Source: Actinospica acidithermotolerans (lineage in GTDB: Bacteria; Actinomycetota; Actinomycetes; Streptomycetales; Catenulisporaceae). From it: a DNA stretch of 39,244 nt. The position numbers were made by a program, and so were the translations under genes. Location: NCBI RefSeq assembly GCF_018139625.1, contig NZ_JAGSOH010000073.1, forward strand, positions 1-39,244. Direction: 5' to 3'. The notes below the pieces were generated by a model that worked only from the letters and a program-made list of their open reading frames with translations, had not been told where the DNA came from and did not search any database. How positions within the stretch are numbered: the stretch's first letter is position 1; every line of letters begins with the position of its first letter. Positions 21,963 through 29,911 of this stretch are shown piece after piece.

Positions 21963-22076
21963 ATGCGCGCGGCTTTCATGTCCACCCAGACGGCCATCCC
22001 CCCTGCCTTCAAGGACATGAAGACCTTTGTCGCGTTCACTCAATCTCGGGATCCTCGCGCACGTCGACGCCGGTAA
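21963..22076 (+). CDS. 37-residue leader ORF overlapping the ribosomal protection gene
   Basis: This short ORF begins ATG CGC GCG with GGGAG ideally spaced upstream (21950s). It reads MRAAFMSTQTAIPPAF, continues KDMKTFVAFTQSRDP and ends with RARRRR and TAA at 22074-22076. It overlaps the first 50 bases of the GTPase gene in a different frame, so its translation passes over that start codon. The only usable start for the GTPase is a TTG at 22027 with a weaker site (AAGGA at 22011), which fits control by the leader. TetM-type genes are known to be regulated through short leader peptides; that this ORF does so is inferred. It could be a chance ORF, but its ribosome binding site is the best in the region. 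Confidence 0.55.
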   Translation: MRAAFMSTQTAIPPAFKDMKTFVAFTQSRDPRARRRR

Positions 22077-24051
22077 GACCAGCCTGACCGAGCGCCTGCT
22101 GCACGCCACGGGCGTCATCGGCGACCTCGGCAGCGTCGACGACGGCAGCACCGTCACCGACTCGCTCGAACTCGAGCGGCGCCGCGGAATCACCATCAAG
22201 GCCGCCGTCGCGTCGTTCGACGTCGGGGACGTTTCCGTGAACCTGATCGACACGCCCGGCCACTCCGACTTCATCGCGGAAGTCGAGCGGGTCCTCGGCG
22301 TGCTCGACGGCGCCGTGCTCGTCATCTCGGCCGTCGAGGGCGTCCAGCCGCAGACGCGCGTGCTCATGCGCGTGCTGCAGCGCCTTCGCATCCCGACTCT
22401 CCTCTTCGTCAACAAGATCGACCGACGCGGCGCGCAGTGCGCCACTCTGCTCGCGAGCATCGCCGACCTGCTCACGCCGAACATCGTCGCACTCGGCGAC
22501 GTGCGCGAGCCCGGCACGGCGACGGCCGACTTCGTGCCGTTCGACGCGCGCGACGCCGCGTTCCGCGCGATGCTGCTCGACCGGCTCACCGCCCTCGACG
22601 ACGACCTGCTCTCGGCGTACGTGGAGGACGAGGGCGCCGTGACCGCGCGTCGGCTGCGTCGTGCGCTCGCGGCCCAGAGCCGGCGTGCCCGGCTGCACCC
22701 CGTCTTCTTCGGATCGGCGATCACCGGAGCCGGCGTCGGCCAGCTGCTGCGCGGCATCAGGGAGCTGCTCCCCAGGGCGTCCGACGACGTCGAGGGCCCG
22801 GCCTGCGCGACCGTCTTCAAGATGGAGCGCGGAGCCGCCGGCGAGCCGATCGCCTACGTGCGCGTGCACTCCGGGACGCTGCGTATCAGGGATCGGATCA
22901 AGTACGGCTCGCGGGGCGACTCGCGCGAGGGCCGCGTCACCTCGATCGCGGTGTTCGAGCGCGGAGCGAGCGTGCCGGGGAACGAGGTCGGCGCCGGGAG
23001 TATCGCAAAGGTCTGGGGACTGCACGGCATCCGGATCGGCGACGTCATCGGCGATGTCATCGGCGACGTCGTCGGCGATGCGACGTCCCAGCGGCCCGCG
23101 CACTACTTCACACCGCCGTCGCTGGAGACCGTCGTCGTGCCGCGCACCGAGCGCGACCGGCCGCTGCTGCACCCGGCCCTGACACTGCTCGCCGAGCAGG
23201 ACCCGCTGATCAACCTGCGGCAGGACGACGTGCGGCGCGAGATCTCCGTCTCCCTGTACGGCGAGGTGCAGAAGGAGGTCGTGCAGGCTACGCTCGCCGA
23301 GCAGTTCGGTGTCGAGGTCGACTTCCGGCCGACGACCACGATCTGCGTCGAACGCGTCCTGGGCGTCGGGACGGCCGAGGAGCGGATCAAGCAGGACGGC
23401 AACCCGTTCCTCGCCGGCATCGGGCTGCGCGTCGAGCCGGGGGAGGCGGGCAGCGGAATCCGCTTCGGCTACGAGATCGAGCTCGGCTCGCTGCCGATCG
23501 CCTTCCACAAGGCGATCGAGGAGACCGTGCACGCCGTGCTGCGCGAAGGATTGCACGGATGGCAGGTCATGGACGCGCGGGTGACGCTCACGTACTCGGG
23601 CTACTGGCCGCGGCAGAGCGCGATGCACCAGGGCTTCAACAAGGCGTTCTCCAGCACCGCCGGGGATTTCAGGAACCTGACTCCGCTGGTGCTGACGGAC
23701 GCGCTGCGCGCGGCCGGAACGGCGGTCCGCGAGCCGATCCACCGCTTCCGCGCCGAAGTGCCCGCCGACGTCTTCGGGACGCTGCTCCCGGTGCTCACGA
23801 AGCTGCGCGCCGTCCCGCGCGAGTCCTCGGTCGCGGGCGGCACGTACGTCGTCGACGGCGACATCCCGGCAGGCCGCGTGCACGAACTGGAGCAGCTGCT
23901 CCCGCCGCTGACGCGCGGCTCCGGCGTCCTCGAATCAGCCTTCGATCACTTCAGCGACGTGACCGGTCCGCCGCCCGAGCGGGCGCGCACGGACCTCAAC
24001 CCGCTGGACCGGAAGGAGTACCTGCTGCGTTTGAGCAGGCGGGTCGGCTAG
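22027..24051 (+). CDS. TetM/OtrA-like ribosomal protection GTPase
   Basis: A 674-residue EF-G-like translational GTPase of the tetracycline ribosomal protection type, which binds the ribosome and dislodges the drug. G1 is AHVDAGKT (11-18), G3 DTPGH (75-79), G4 NKID (129-132); ELERRRGITI is the switch I region. Domain II carries FKMERGAAGEPIAYVRVHSG and the C-terminal domains include QASMHQGFNKAFSSTAGDF-like motifs (here RQSAMHQGFNKAFSSTAGDF). LNLGILAHVDAGKTSLTERL is close to OtrA from tetracycline-producing Streptomyces. The start is TTG 22027, the only usable codon in front of the conserved N-terminus. Residues 337-352 contain an in-frame repeat. Similar genes are common in actinomycetes and not always resistance determinants; no tetracycline biosynthesis gene is nearby. 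Confidence 0.92.
   Translation: MSRSLNLGILAHVDAGKTSLTERLLHATGVIGDLGSVDDGSTVTDSLELERRRGITIKAAVASFDVGDVSVNLIDTPGHSDFIAEVERVLGVLDGAVLVISAVEGVQPQTRVLMRVLQRLRIPTLLFVNKIDRRGAQCATLLASIADLLTPNIVALGDVREPGTATADFVPFDARDAAFRAMLLDRLTALDDDLLSAYVEDEGAVTARRLRRALAAQSRRARLHPVFFGSAITGAGVGQLLRGIRELLPRASDDVEGPACATVFKMERGAAGEPIAYVRVHSGTLRIRDRIKYGSRGDSREGRVTSIAVFERGASVPGNEVGAGSIAKVWGLHGIRIGDVIGDVIGDVVGDATSQRPAHYFTPPSLETVVVPRTERDRPLLHPALTLLAEQDPLINLRQDDVRREISVSLYGEVQKEVVQATLAEQFGVEVDFRPTTTICVERVLGVGTAEERIKQDGNPFLAGIGLRVEPGEAGSGIRFGYEIELGSLPIAFHKAIEETVHAVLREGLHGWQVMDARVTLTYSGYWPRQSAMHQGFNKAFSSTAGDFRNLTPLVLTDALRAAGTAVREPIHRFRAEVPADVFGTLLPVLTKLRAVPRESSVAGGTYVVDGDIPAGRVHELEQLLPPLTRGSGVLESAFDHFSDVTGPPPERARTDLNPLDRKEYLLRLSRRVG
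23035..23082 (+). repeat. 12-bp in-frame tandem repeat in the ribosomal protection gene
   Basis: Four units of ATCGGCGAYGTC (the last is GTCGGCGATGCG) encode IGDVIGDVIGDVVGDA, where related proteins have a single RIGDxxG step in domain II. The likely cause is slippage; the extra loop residues are tolerated in frame. Confidence 0.85.
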
Positions 24052-24072
24052 GTGGGCCTAGGCGCCCGACCC
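24041..24072. terminator. Bidirectional hairpin containing both convergent stop codons
   Basis: GGGTCGG CTAGG (24041-24052), loop TGGG, then CCTAG (24057-24061), a four-base bulge and CCGACCC (24066-24072) form a 12-bp stem. The TAG of the GTPase gene (24049-24051) and that of the serpin gene (complement of 24058-24060) both lie in the arms, so one hairpin could end both transcripts. Confidence 0.6.
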
Positions 24073-25281
24073 ACCGCCCTGCCGGTTCGCCGCGCCCGGC
24101 TTCGCGACCCATCCGGCCACCAGCACGAGCCCGCTGGTCCGGTGCACGGCGGCGAAGGCGTGCGGCCGCGTGTAGGAGACCGTCGTGCGCCGGGCCTCGT
24201 TCTCGGGGGGACGCGCGAAGGCGGCGCGGGCCACCGAGACCGAGGTGACCGCCGCCGCCTTGAAGCCGTCCGCGCTGAACTCGGCGACGACGTCCTGCCG
24301 CGCCTGGCCGACCCGCAGCGGCGTCTCGCTGATACCGGGGAAGTGGCCGCCGCCCGAAGCCACGTGGGACAGCCCGAACACGTCGGCGGTCTTGAGCAGA
24401 TCGTGCCGGGCGGAGAGATCGAACGCTACGCACTCCAGCCGCGTCTCCGGCTGCCCGGTCGAGTTGCGGACGGTGGTCGCCGTCACCCCGGGCGGCAGGT
24501 CCTCGCCCCACTCCGTGCCCGCGATCCCCTCGGCCGGCAGCGAATCCAGCGCGGCGAGACCGTCGCTGAGCACTGATCGCGCATCGCGTCCGTCCTCGCC
24601 GAGCAGCAGGTACACGTCGATGTCCGCCGAGCCCTCGAGGAGGCTGACGGTCAGCGGACCGCCCGGCGTGTGCACGAGCCACAGGTCCTCCGGCTCGGCC
24701 TCGCGGCTGAGCAGCGGCAAGGTCAGATCCGCCCACGCCCCGACACCGCGGCCCGAGGACGCCTTCAGCTTCTCCAGCCACTCGGTGTCGACCGTGAGCG
24801 CGCTGGCCAGCAGCAGCTCGATCGAGGGGCCGAGCTGACACGGCATCCGGGTGATGCGCTCGTTCGTGTGCCGACTCACCCAAGCGTCGAGCGCGGCCTG
24901 ATCCTGAGCGGCGTCGCCGGTGAGCACGCCGCGAGTCGCGGGCGGCACGATTTCGAGCCACTCTTCACGGATGGTCAGCTCGGCGCGCCGCCACACGCCC
25001 ATCGCGAGCGCGAGCCCGTCGTTGCGATCGAAGAGGTCGACGACGCCGCGCACGGTGTCGGACACCTCGTCCGCGCCGAGCCCGAAGGCCGCGCCGAGCT
25101 CCTCGCGGCCCTTCTCGTCGGCACCGGCGCTCAGCAGCCCGAGCAGCGGCCACACGCCGATGCCCGAGTACACGCTCGCCTCGTCGGAGCCGTGGAGCGC
25201 CGCGGTCCACCGCGTGGTCAGCCGGTTCGCCGCCTGCACGGCCTGCTGGGTCAGTCCGCCGCCGGTGGAGATCGTGCTCAT
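24058..25281 (-). CDS. Serpin-like protein
   Basis: A 407-residue protein with serpin architecture. The N-terminal part matches the helix region (VYSGIGVWPLLGLLSAGADE, then KGREELGAAFGLG). The C-terminal part holds the inhibitory hinge and closing strands: VVAEFSADGFKAAAVTSVSV, a loop of about 20 residues with several Arg, then YTRPHAFAAVHRTSGLVLVA, the counterpart of the RPFLFxIxxxxTxxxLFxGxV ending. The AAA-V-T hinge composition suggests a mobile loop that can insert, as in inhibitory serpins; the scissile residue cannot be fixed. There is no signal peptide, so it is probably cytoplasmic. Serpins are sporadic in bacteria. ATG 25281 is chosen, with GTG 25287 as alternative. It is divergent from the Nudix gene by about 45 bases. 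Confidence 0.75.
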   Translation of the reverse strand: MSTISTGGGLTQQAVQAANRLTTRWTAALHGSDEASVYSGIGVWPLLGLLSAGADEKGREELGAAFGLGADEVSDTVRGVVDLFDRNDGLALAMGVWRRAELTIREEWLEIVPPATRGVLTGDAAQDQAALDAWVSRHTNERITRMPCQLGPSIELLLASALTVDTEWLEKLKASSGRGVGAWADLTLPLLSREAEPEDLWLVHTPGGPLTVSLLEGSADIDVYLLLGEDGRDARSVLSDGLAALDSLPAEGIAGTEWGEDLPPGVTATTVRNSTGQPETRLECVAFDLSARHDLLKTADVFGLSHVASGGGHFPGISETPLRVGQARQDVVAEFSADGFKAAAVTSVSVARAAFARPPENEARRTTVSYTRPHAFAAVHRTSGLVLVAGWVAKPGAANRQGGGSGA

Positions 25282-25327
25282 GTCCACGATGATTCCACCG
25301 AGCCGGTTGAGCTGCTAGTTTTCCGGC

Positions 25328-25831
25328 GTGCCGCGAAGCTCAGAACCCGGTTCCGAACCGCTCCTCGCCGCCGTCTCGGCGGCCGTCTGGCGCCGCCTGC
25401 ACCGCTTCCAGTGGCGGCTGGTCTGGCTGCGGCAGAGCAAGTTCGTGCTGGGGACGACCGGCCTGGTGCGTGACCCGGACGGGCGAGTGCTGCTGGTGCG
25501 CCACCGCTTCTGGCCGCAGGGCCGGGCGGTCGGGCTGCCGGGCGGCTACGCGCTGGCCGGGGAGCGGCTCGAGCAGGCCGTCGCGCGCGAGGTGCGCGAG
25601 GAGACCGGCCTGGAGGTCGAGGTCGCGCACGTCGTCCAGGTCAGCAGCGGATTCCGGCTGCGCGCCGAGGTCGCGTACGCCGCCGAGCTGGTCGGCGGCG
25701 GGTGGAAGCTCGACCGGCGGGAGGTCGTCTCGGCCGAATTCGTGCCGATCGACGCGCTCCCCGCCGACCTCATGCCCAACCACCGGCGCCTGATCGAGCA
25801 GAACTCCGCCTGGTTCCGGCCGGTCGGCTGA
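25328..25831 (+). CDS. Nudix hydrolase
   Basis: A 167-residue Nudix hydrolase that cleaves nucleoside diphosphates linked to another group. The Nudix box is complete: Gly73, Glu79, then REVREETGL (87-95), matching GX5EX7REUXEEXGU. The preceding GTTGLVRDPDGRVLLVRHRF strand and VGLPGG are typical. Before the domain is a basic, Trp-rich N-terminal helix (AVWRRLHRFQWRLVWLRQSK, about residues 19-38), unusual for the family and possibly membrane-touching. The GTG start follows a 46-base divergent gap shared with the serpin gene. It converges on the siderophore reductase gene. The substrate is unknown. Confidence 0.9.
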   Translation: MPRSSEPGSEPLLAAVSAAVWRRLHRFQWRLVWLRQSKFVLGTTGLVRDPDGRVLLVRHRFWPQGRAVGLPGGYALAGERLEQAVAREVREETGLEVEVAHVVQVSSGFRLRAEVAYAAELVGGGWKLDRREVVSAEFVPIDALPADLMPNHRRLIEQNSAWFRPVG

Positions 25832-25855
25832 CCCGCCTGCTTGGTTCCGCTCCGG

Positions 25856-26731
25856 TCAGTTCTGCTGCTCCCGCTCCTGCTCCGCCTCGACCTGCTGGTT
25901 CCACTCGCGCTTCGAGGCCTGCCAGCCGTCCTCGTTGTGCCCGAGCCGCCAGTAGCCGGAGATGGAGAGCCGGTCCAGCGGCAGCTCCTTCCCGACCCGC
26001 AGCAGTCGTCGCAGCTCCTTGACGAACCCGGCCTCGCCGTGCACGAACACCTGCGGCACGCCCTCGGGGAAAACGAGCCCTGCGACGGCCTCGACCAGCG
26101 GCTCGCCGATCGGCCGGCCGGCCCGGTGCAGCCAGCGCACGGCCACGCCCTCCGGCGCGTCGAGCTTCTGCTCCTCCTCGGCGTTCTCGACCTCGACGAA
26201 CACGTGCCCCTCGGCGGACGCGGGCAGCGCCTCCAGGGCGGCGGCGATCGCGGGCAGCGCGCTCTCGTCGCCCGCCAGCAGGTGCCAGTCGGCCTCGGGG
26301 TCCGGGGCGTAGCCGCCGCCGGGCCCGGAGAAGTACAGCACGTCGCCCGGCTGCGCGTTCGCAGCCCACGGCCCGGCCAGGCCCTCGTCACCGTGGATGA
26401 CGAAGTCGAGGCTCAGCTCGCGCGCCTCCTCATCCCAGGCGCGCACCGTGTACGTCCGCGTCGTGGGCCACTGCTCGCGCGGGAACGACTCGCGGATCGC
26501 CGCCACGTCCCACGGCTCCGGGTACGTCACGCCCGCCGCCGGGAACAGCAGCTTGACGTAGTGGTCAGTCTGCCCTCGGGTGGCGAACCGCGCGAGCCCC
26601 TCGCCGCCGAGTACGACCCGTACCATGTGCGGGCTCAGCTGCTCGCTGCGCAGCACGACTCCGCGATGCGCCGGGCCGCCGCGCTCGCGGCCGCGAGGAG
26701 GGGTGGGACGAGCAGGTGGTGTGATGGACAT
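25856..26731 (-). CDS. Siderophore-interacting FAD/NAD(P)H reductase
   Basis: A 291-residue siderophore-interacting protein (SIP family, ViuB-like), which reduces ferric siderophores in the cytoplasm to release iron. The FAD-binding barrel includes MVRVVLGGEGLARF and the flavin motif RTYTVRAWD, with the pyrophosphate stretch DFVIHGDEGLAGPWA. The NAD(P) domain ends with the diagnostic SGYWRLGHNEDGW. The ATG at 26731 follows AAGGG (complement of 26738-26742). Upstream lie an inverted repeat around the start codon and a half match to the actinobacterial iron box (see separate entries). It is a single gene with no siderophore transporter in the window. Confidence 0.92.
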   Translation of the reverse strand: MSITPPARPTPPRGRERGGPAHRGVVLRSEQLSPHMVRVVLGGEGLARFATRGQTDHYVKLLFPAAGVTYPEPWDVAAIRESFPREQWPTTRTYTVRAWDEEARELSLDFVIHGDEGLAGPWAANAQPGDVLYFSGPGGGYAPDPEADWHLLAGDESALPAIAAALEALPASAEGHVFVEVENAEEEQKLDAPEGVAVRWLHRAGRPIGEPLVEAVAGLVFPEGVPQVFVHGEAGFVKELRRLLRVGKELPLDRLSISGYWRLGHNEDGWQASKREWNQQVEAEQEREQQN

Positions 26732-26771
26732 ATCGGCAAGGGTACACCATCCAGACAGTCAGCGATATGTC
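26727..26771. promoter_or_regulatory. Inverted repeat around the siderophore-reductase start
   Basis: GACATATCG (26727-26735, containing the start codon complement) and CGATATGTC (26763-26771) are perfect 9-bp inverted arms 27 bases apart. The outer arm is also part of a local dyad AGCGA TATG TCGCT (26761-26774). The spacing would suit two half-sites on one DNA face. The binding factor is unknown. Confidence 0.45.
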
Positions 26772-26790
26772 GCTAGCATGGCGGAATCCT

Positions 26791-26798
26791 TCACCTAA
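26791..26798 (-). promoter_or_regulatory. Half iron box (DmdR/IdeR-like)
   Basis: TCACCTAA matches one complete half of the actinobacterial iron-box consensus (TTAGGTTAGGCTCACCTAA); the other half is poorly conserved. It is 60 bases upstream of the siderophore-reductase start, where iron control would be expected. The score is weak. Confidence 0.3.
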
Positions 26799-26870
26799 GC
26801 CTTCATCACGCACCGGCGACGCGCCCACTCAATGCCGTGTTCCGGTGACGCTCGGTGAGAGCCTACGGTC

Positions 26871-27566
26871 ATGCCCGTGATCCGAACTGTGAGCGTGGGC
26901 GCCGCGGGAGCGGCTGCCACGCTCATCCTCCTGGCCGCCCTCACCGCCTGTGGCAACCCGCAGGCCCCGATGGTGGACACCGGCGCGCACGCGGACGCCG
27001 CCAGGCAATCCCACCCCGCTTCAGCCACGTCCGCGGGGGTGGTGCATCGCCCAGACAGGTCCGTGGCGGCGAAGCCTCGCGCCGCCGCGTCCCCCGCCTC
27101 GAACTCCGCCGCAGCAGTACCGGCTCCAAGTCGCCCCTGCACCGCATCCGACCTCGCCATCACCCCCGCTCAACGCCAGGTCACCGACGGCGTCCAGGTC
27201 GAGCGCTTCACCGTCACCGCCAGGACCGCCGCCGGCTGCACCGTGACCGGCGTGCCCAACCTCGTTCCCAAGGGCCCGCTCAGCGCCGAGGTCCCCGGCG
27301 CGACCGTCGACCTCGCCCTCTCTCAGCAGCAGTTCCCCGACGATCTCGACATCGCTCCGCCCCGAACCACCACCATCCCGCTCGCCTCGGGGAAGACCGC
27401 CTCCTTCTACCTGGCTTGGTTCGACGCGTCGTCCGTCGTCTGCGTCCACAGCACCGGCTTCGGCCTCAACGCCCCGGGCGACACGACGTACGCCGACCTG
27501 CAGGGCGTGGCCTATCCCATCGGCGCCATCTGCGACGGGGTCTTCTACGTCTCGGCGGTCTTCTAG
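26871..27566 (+). CDS. DUF4232-like lipoprotein
   Basis: A 231-residue lipoprotein with the signal TVSVGAAGAAATLILLAALT and lipobox LTAC (Cys near residue 27). A disordered Ala/Ser/Pro linker leads to a DUF4232-type domain from about residue 88 (PCTASDLAITPAQRQVTDGV), with paired Cys residues (AAGCTVTGVPNLVPKG; VVCVHSTGFG; AICDGVFYVS). The closing GAICDGVFYVSAVF replaces the usual basic strand. It is distantly similar in layout to the protein at 16569. It is divergent from the siderophore reductase gene. Function unknown; outer-face cell-envelope protein. Confidence 0.8.
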   Translation: MPVIRTVSVGAAGAAATLILLAALTACGNPQAPMVDTGAHADAARQSHPASATSAGVVHRPDRSVAAKPRAAASPASNSAAAVPAPSRPCTASDLAITPAQRQVTDGVQVERFTVTARTAAGCTVTGVPNLVPKGPLSAEVPGATVDLALSQQQFPDDLDIAPPRTTTIPLASGKTASFYLAWFDASSVVCVHSTGFGLNAPGDTTYADLQGVAYPIGAICDGVFYVSAVF

Positions 27567-27698
27567 GGGTTCGAGTGCCGACCCGCGTCGATGGGCGCCA
27601 ATAGGACAAGAACAGACAAATCCCTCCGGCGTCACGTCCTCGCACGCAACCGCGTTACGATACGCATCCGTGTTCGGGCTCAGCCTTGGGGGTTGTCG

Positions 27699-29252
27699 GT
27701 GCGTCGCGTTTTCCTGTTTGCGTTCGCGGCTTTCTTCGCGTTGTCCGCGACGTGGGCGCTGACGGTTCCGCTCGGCTCCACGATCGACGAGGGCGCGCAT
27801 ATGACCTGGGCGGCCGCGGTGGCCGACGGGCAGTTGGCGCCTTCGCGGTATGACGTGCCTTGGGGGCACGACGTGCTGTGGGTGACGGCGCGGGTGCGGG
27901 TGCCGGAGGTGATCGCCGATCTCGGCGTCACGAGCGGATGCTCGGCGCGGGATCCGCAGGCGCCGGCGACGTGCAGCTCTCCGACCTCGGCGAGCGACTC
28001 CTCGCGGATGGTGGCCAGCAAGACCATCATGAGCCTGTACAACCCGCTCTACTACGCGGCCGTCGGGTGGCCGGTCTACGTGCTGCCCGGGCTCGACGGG
28101 CTCTACGCGATGCGGCTCATCAGTGCTCTGATCTGTTCGCTCCTCGTCGCGTGCGCCGCCGTGGTCGCGCTGCGGATCGGGCGGGTGGCGTTCGCGGGGG
28201 TGCTGGTGGCGGCCACGCCGATGGTGCTCGCGCAGGCCGGGTCGGTCAACCCGAACGGGCCGGAGGCGGCGGGTGGGCTGCTCGCGTTCACGGCGCTCTG
28301 CGCGCTCGCGTTCGATCCGGAGCCCGCGCTCGTCCGCTCGCGCCTCTGGTTCTTCGCGCTCGGTGCGGGCGTGGTAGCCATCGTGCGGCCGGCGGGACTC
28401 GAATGGCTCGCGGTGATCGCCGTCATGGCGGTGCTGCTGCCCGGTGCCCGACCCGCGTACCAGCTCGTGCGCGATCGGCGTTCGTGGCCGGCGCTCGGCG
28501 CACTGCTGCTCGCGGTGCTTTACGCGGCCGCCTGGATGTTCACGCGGGGCGGGCTCAACTCCATCCCCCTGCCGAACGGCGACAAGTACACGCTCAAGGA
28601 CTCCCTGGAGGACTCGGTTCGCGGTACGCCGGGGATGCTCCGGTCGATGATCGGCCCCTTCAGCACGAGCGACACGTTCTACCCCTTCGGAACCGAAGCG
28701 GCCTGGTTGCTCCTGCTCGGCTTCCTGCTGCTCTGCGCGGCGTTGTTCGCCACGCGTCGTCAGCTGCTCGTGCTCGGCCTTTGGTTCGCCGGGGTCCTGC
28801 TCATGCCGCTCGTGGCGAACGCGTTGACCGGGCCGGGTCTGATCAATCTGTGGCAGGGGCGCTACGGGCTCTGGTTCGCGGTCGGGCTGCCCGTCTACGC
28901 GGCGATGGTCGTCGAGAAGCGGCTCGCCGCGTGGGCCCCGGTCGTCGAGCGCCGTTTGACGCCGATCATGGTCGCCACCGTGGTGGCGGGGCATCTGGCC
29001 ATCTTCTGGTTCGAGGCCCGGCGGTACGGCGTCGGCCAGGCCGGGTCCGCTCTGCCGTTGCACTTCACGTGGGAACCGCCGATGACCTGGGCCGGGGAGG
29101 GCCTGCTGTTCGCGGTCGGACTGGCGCTGCTGGGATTCTTGGCGTGGCGCGGTACGGCGAGGCGCGACGGCTCGGTCCCGCCGCAGGACCTGGCGGTGCA
29201 GCCGCCGCCGGACGTGACCGGTTCGATGACGGCCATACAGGCGGCGGTCTGA
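27699..29252 (+). CDS. DUF2142-like polytopic membrane protein
   Basis: A 517-residue integral membrane protein with about ten to eleven hydrophobic helices, starting with VFLFAFAAFFALSATWALTV. The region after helix 1, PLGSTIDEGAHMTWAAAVAD, has the acidic (E/D)E-xxH loop of DUF2142 and related GT-C-fold glycosyltransferase-like proteins. A large outer loop with a Cys pair (SGCSARDPQAPATCSSP) follows, and the ending is a soluble tail. Such proteins are thought to act on cell-surface polysaccharides using lipid-linked sugars, but none here is proven. GTG 27699 is chosen from GGGGG spaced 7 bases upstream; the ORF is open to 27591 with no signal-like sequence. It is a single gene ending at a shared terminator. 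Confidence 0.78.
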   Translation: MRRVFLFAFAAFFALSATWALTVPLGSTIDEGAHMTWAAAVADGQLAPSRYDVPWGHDVLWVTARVRVPEVIADLGVTSGCSARDPQAPATCSSPTSASDSSRMVASKTIMSLYNPLYYAAVGWPVYVLPGLDGLYAMRLISALICSLLVACAAVVALRIGRVAFAGVLVAATPMVLAQAGSVNPNGPEAAGGLLAFTALCALAFDPEPALVRSRLWFFALGAGVVAIVRPAGLEWLAVIAVMAVLLPGARPAYQLVRDRRSWPALGALLLAVLYAAAWMFTRGGLNSIPLPNGDKYTLKDSLEDSVRGTPGMLRSMIGPFSTSDTFYPFGTEAAWLLLLGFLLLCAALFATRRQLLVLGLWFAGVLLMPLVANALTGPGLINLWQGRYGLWFAVGLPVYAAMVVEKRLAAWAPVVERRLTPIMVATVVAGHLAIFWFEARRYGVGQAGSALPLHFTWEPPMTWAGEGLLFAVGLALLGFLAWRGTARRDGSVPPQDLAVQPPPDVTGSMTAIQAAV

Positions 29253-29289
29253 CCGCCGCTCGGGCGGATGAAACCGTGCAGCGACCGAC

Positions 29290-29328
29290 GACCCCTGAGA
29301 CCCTCGCCGCTAGGCGTTCTCGGGGGTC
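29290..29328. terminator. Terminator shared by convergent genes
   Basis: GACCCCTGAGA (29290-29300) pairs with TCTCGGGGGTC (29318-29328) with one G-U pair, and the interior holds a second stem CGCC GCTA GGCG. It lies 38 bases past the membrane-protein stop and overlaps the flavoprotein stop (29310-29312). Confidence 0.65.
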
Positions 29329-29870
29329 TCGTGCTTGAGGGCCGCCAGGCCGGCGGCCCAGGGGTACTCGGGGCGCACGGTCGCGCCAGGCTCGTGGGGG
29401 ACGAAGCCGCCGGGCCCCAGGAGGATCTTGACGCCGGCGGCGCGCAGGACGGCCACGTTGACGGGGAAGGCCGGGTGCGCGGCCTGGGCCGCGTTGAGGT
29501 GGGGGAGGGCGACCAGCGGGAGGCGCTTGCCGATCGCCTCTGTGACGAGACCGAGGTGCAGTTCGTCGGCGATGCCCAGTGCCCACTTGTTGATCGTGTT
29601 CGCGGTTGCCGGGCACACGAGCATCGCATCGGGCGCGGGCAGGACGTCGGGCTCCCACGGCATCTTGTAGTCGTGCCGCACGGGGTGGCCGGTGAGTTGC
29701 GCGAGGGCGGGAACGGTCGCCTCGCGCCAGGCCGCCGCGCGGGGCGAGAGAATCAGGCAGGTGTCCCAGCCGTCGGCCTGGGCGAGCTCGATGAGGGTCT
29801 CGATCTTCAAGGTGGGTGGCGCGGCGCAGGCTACGAGGTAGAGGACCCGGCGATCGTCAGTCGTCGTCAC
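29310..29870 (-). CDS. Flavoprotein (HFCD/PPC-decarboxylase-like)
   Basis: A 186-residue protein of the homo-oligomeric flavin-containing Cys decarboxylase family (phosphopantothenoylcysteine decarboxylase, EpiD, Dfp N-terminal domain). The first strand is RVLYLVACAAPPTLKIETLI; the FMN-binding signature is MLVCPATANTINKWALGIAD (about residues 83-102), close to the family PASANT plus KxAxGIAD. The active-site His expected near the first helix is replaced by a stretch without an obvious equivalent, and the substrate clamp is not clear, so decarboxylation of phosphopantothenoylcysteine should not be assumed. It lacks the CoaB synthetase half. It stands alone; the terminator at 29290-29328 overlaps its stop. 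Confidence 0.8.
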   Translation of the reverse strand: MTTTDDRRVLYLVACAAPPTLKIETLIELAQADGWDTCLILSPRAAAWREATVPALAQLTGHPVRHDYKMPWEPDVLPAPDAMLVCPATANTINKWALGIADELHLGLVTEAIGKRLPLVALPHLNAAQAAHPAFPVNVAVLRAAGVKILLGPGGFVPHEPGATVRPEYPWAAGLAALKHETPENA

Positions 29871-29911
29871 ACTGAGTTTCGTTCCACGTCCTGGCCTCGC
29901 CTACGCCGCGT

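Noticed and set aside
22027-24051. EF-G itself (fusA)
   Set aside because: Length, the N-terminus LNLGILAHVDAGKTSLTERL and absence of ribosomal protein neighbours point to the ribosomal protection subgroup.
27021-29063. 680-codon leftward frame opposite the DUF2142-like gene
   Set aside because: Arg/Gln/His-rich shadow; the rightward frame has clear membrane helices.
29310-29870. coaBC (phosphopantothenoylcysteine decarboxylase/synthetase)
   Set aside because: Only a single flavoprotein domain, no synthetase half and no clear active-site His, so the gene symbol is not supported.
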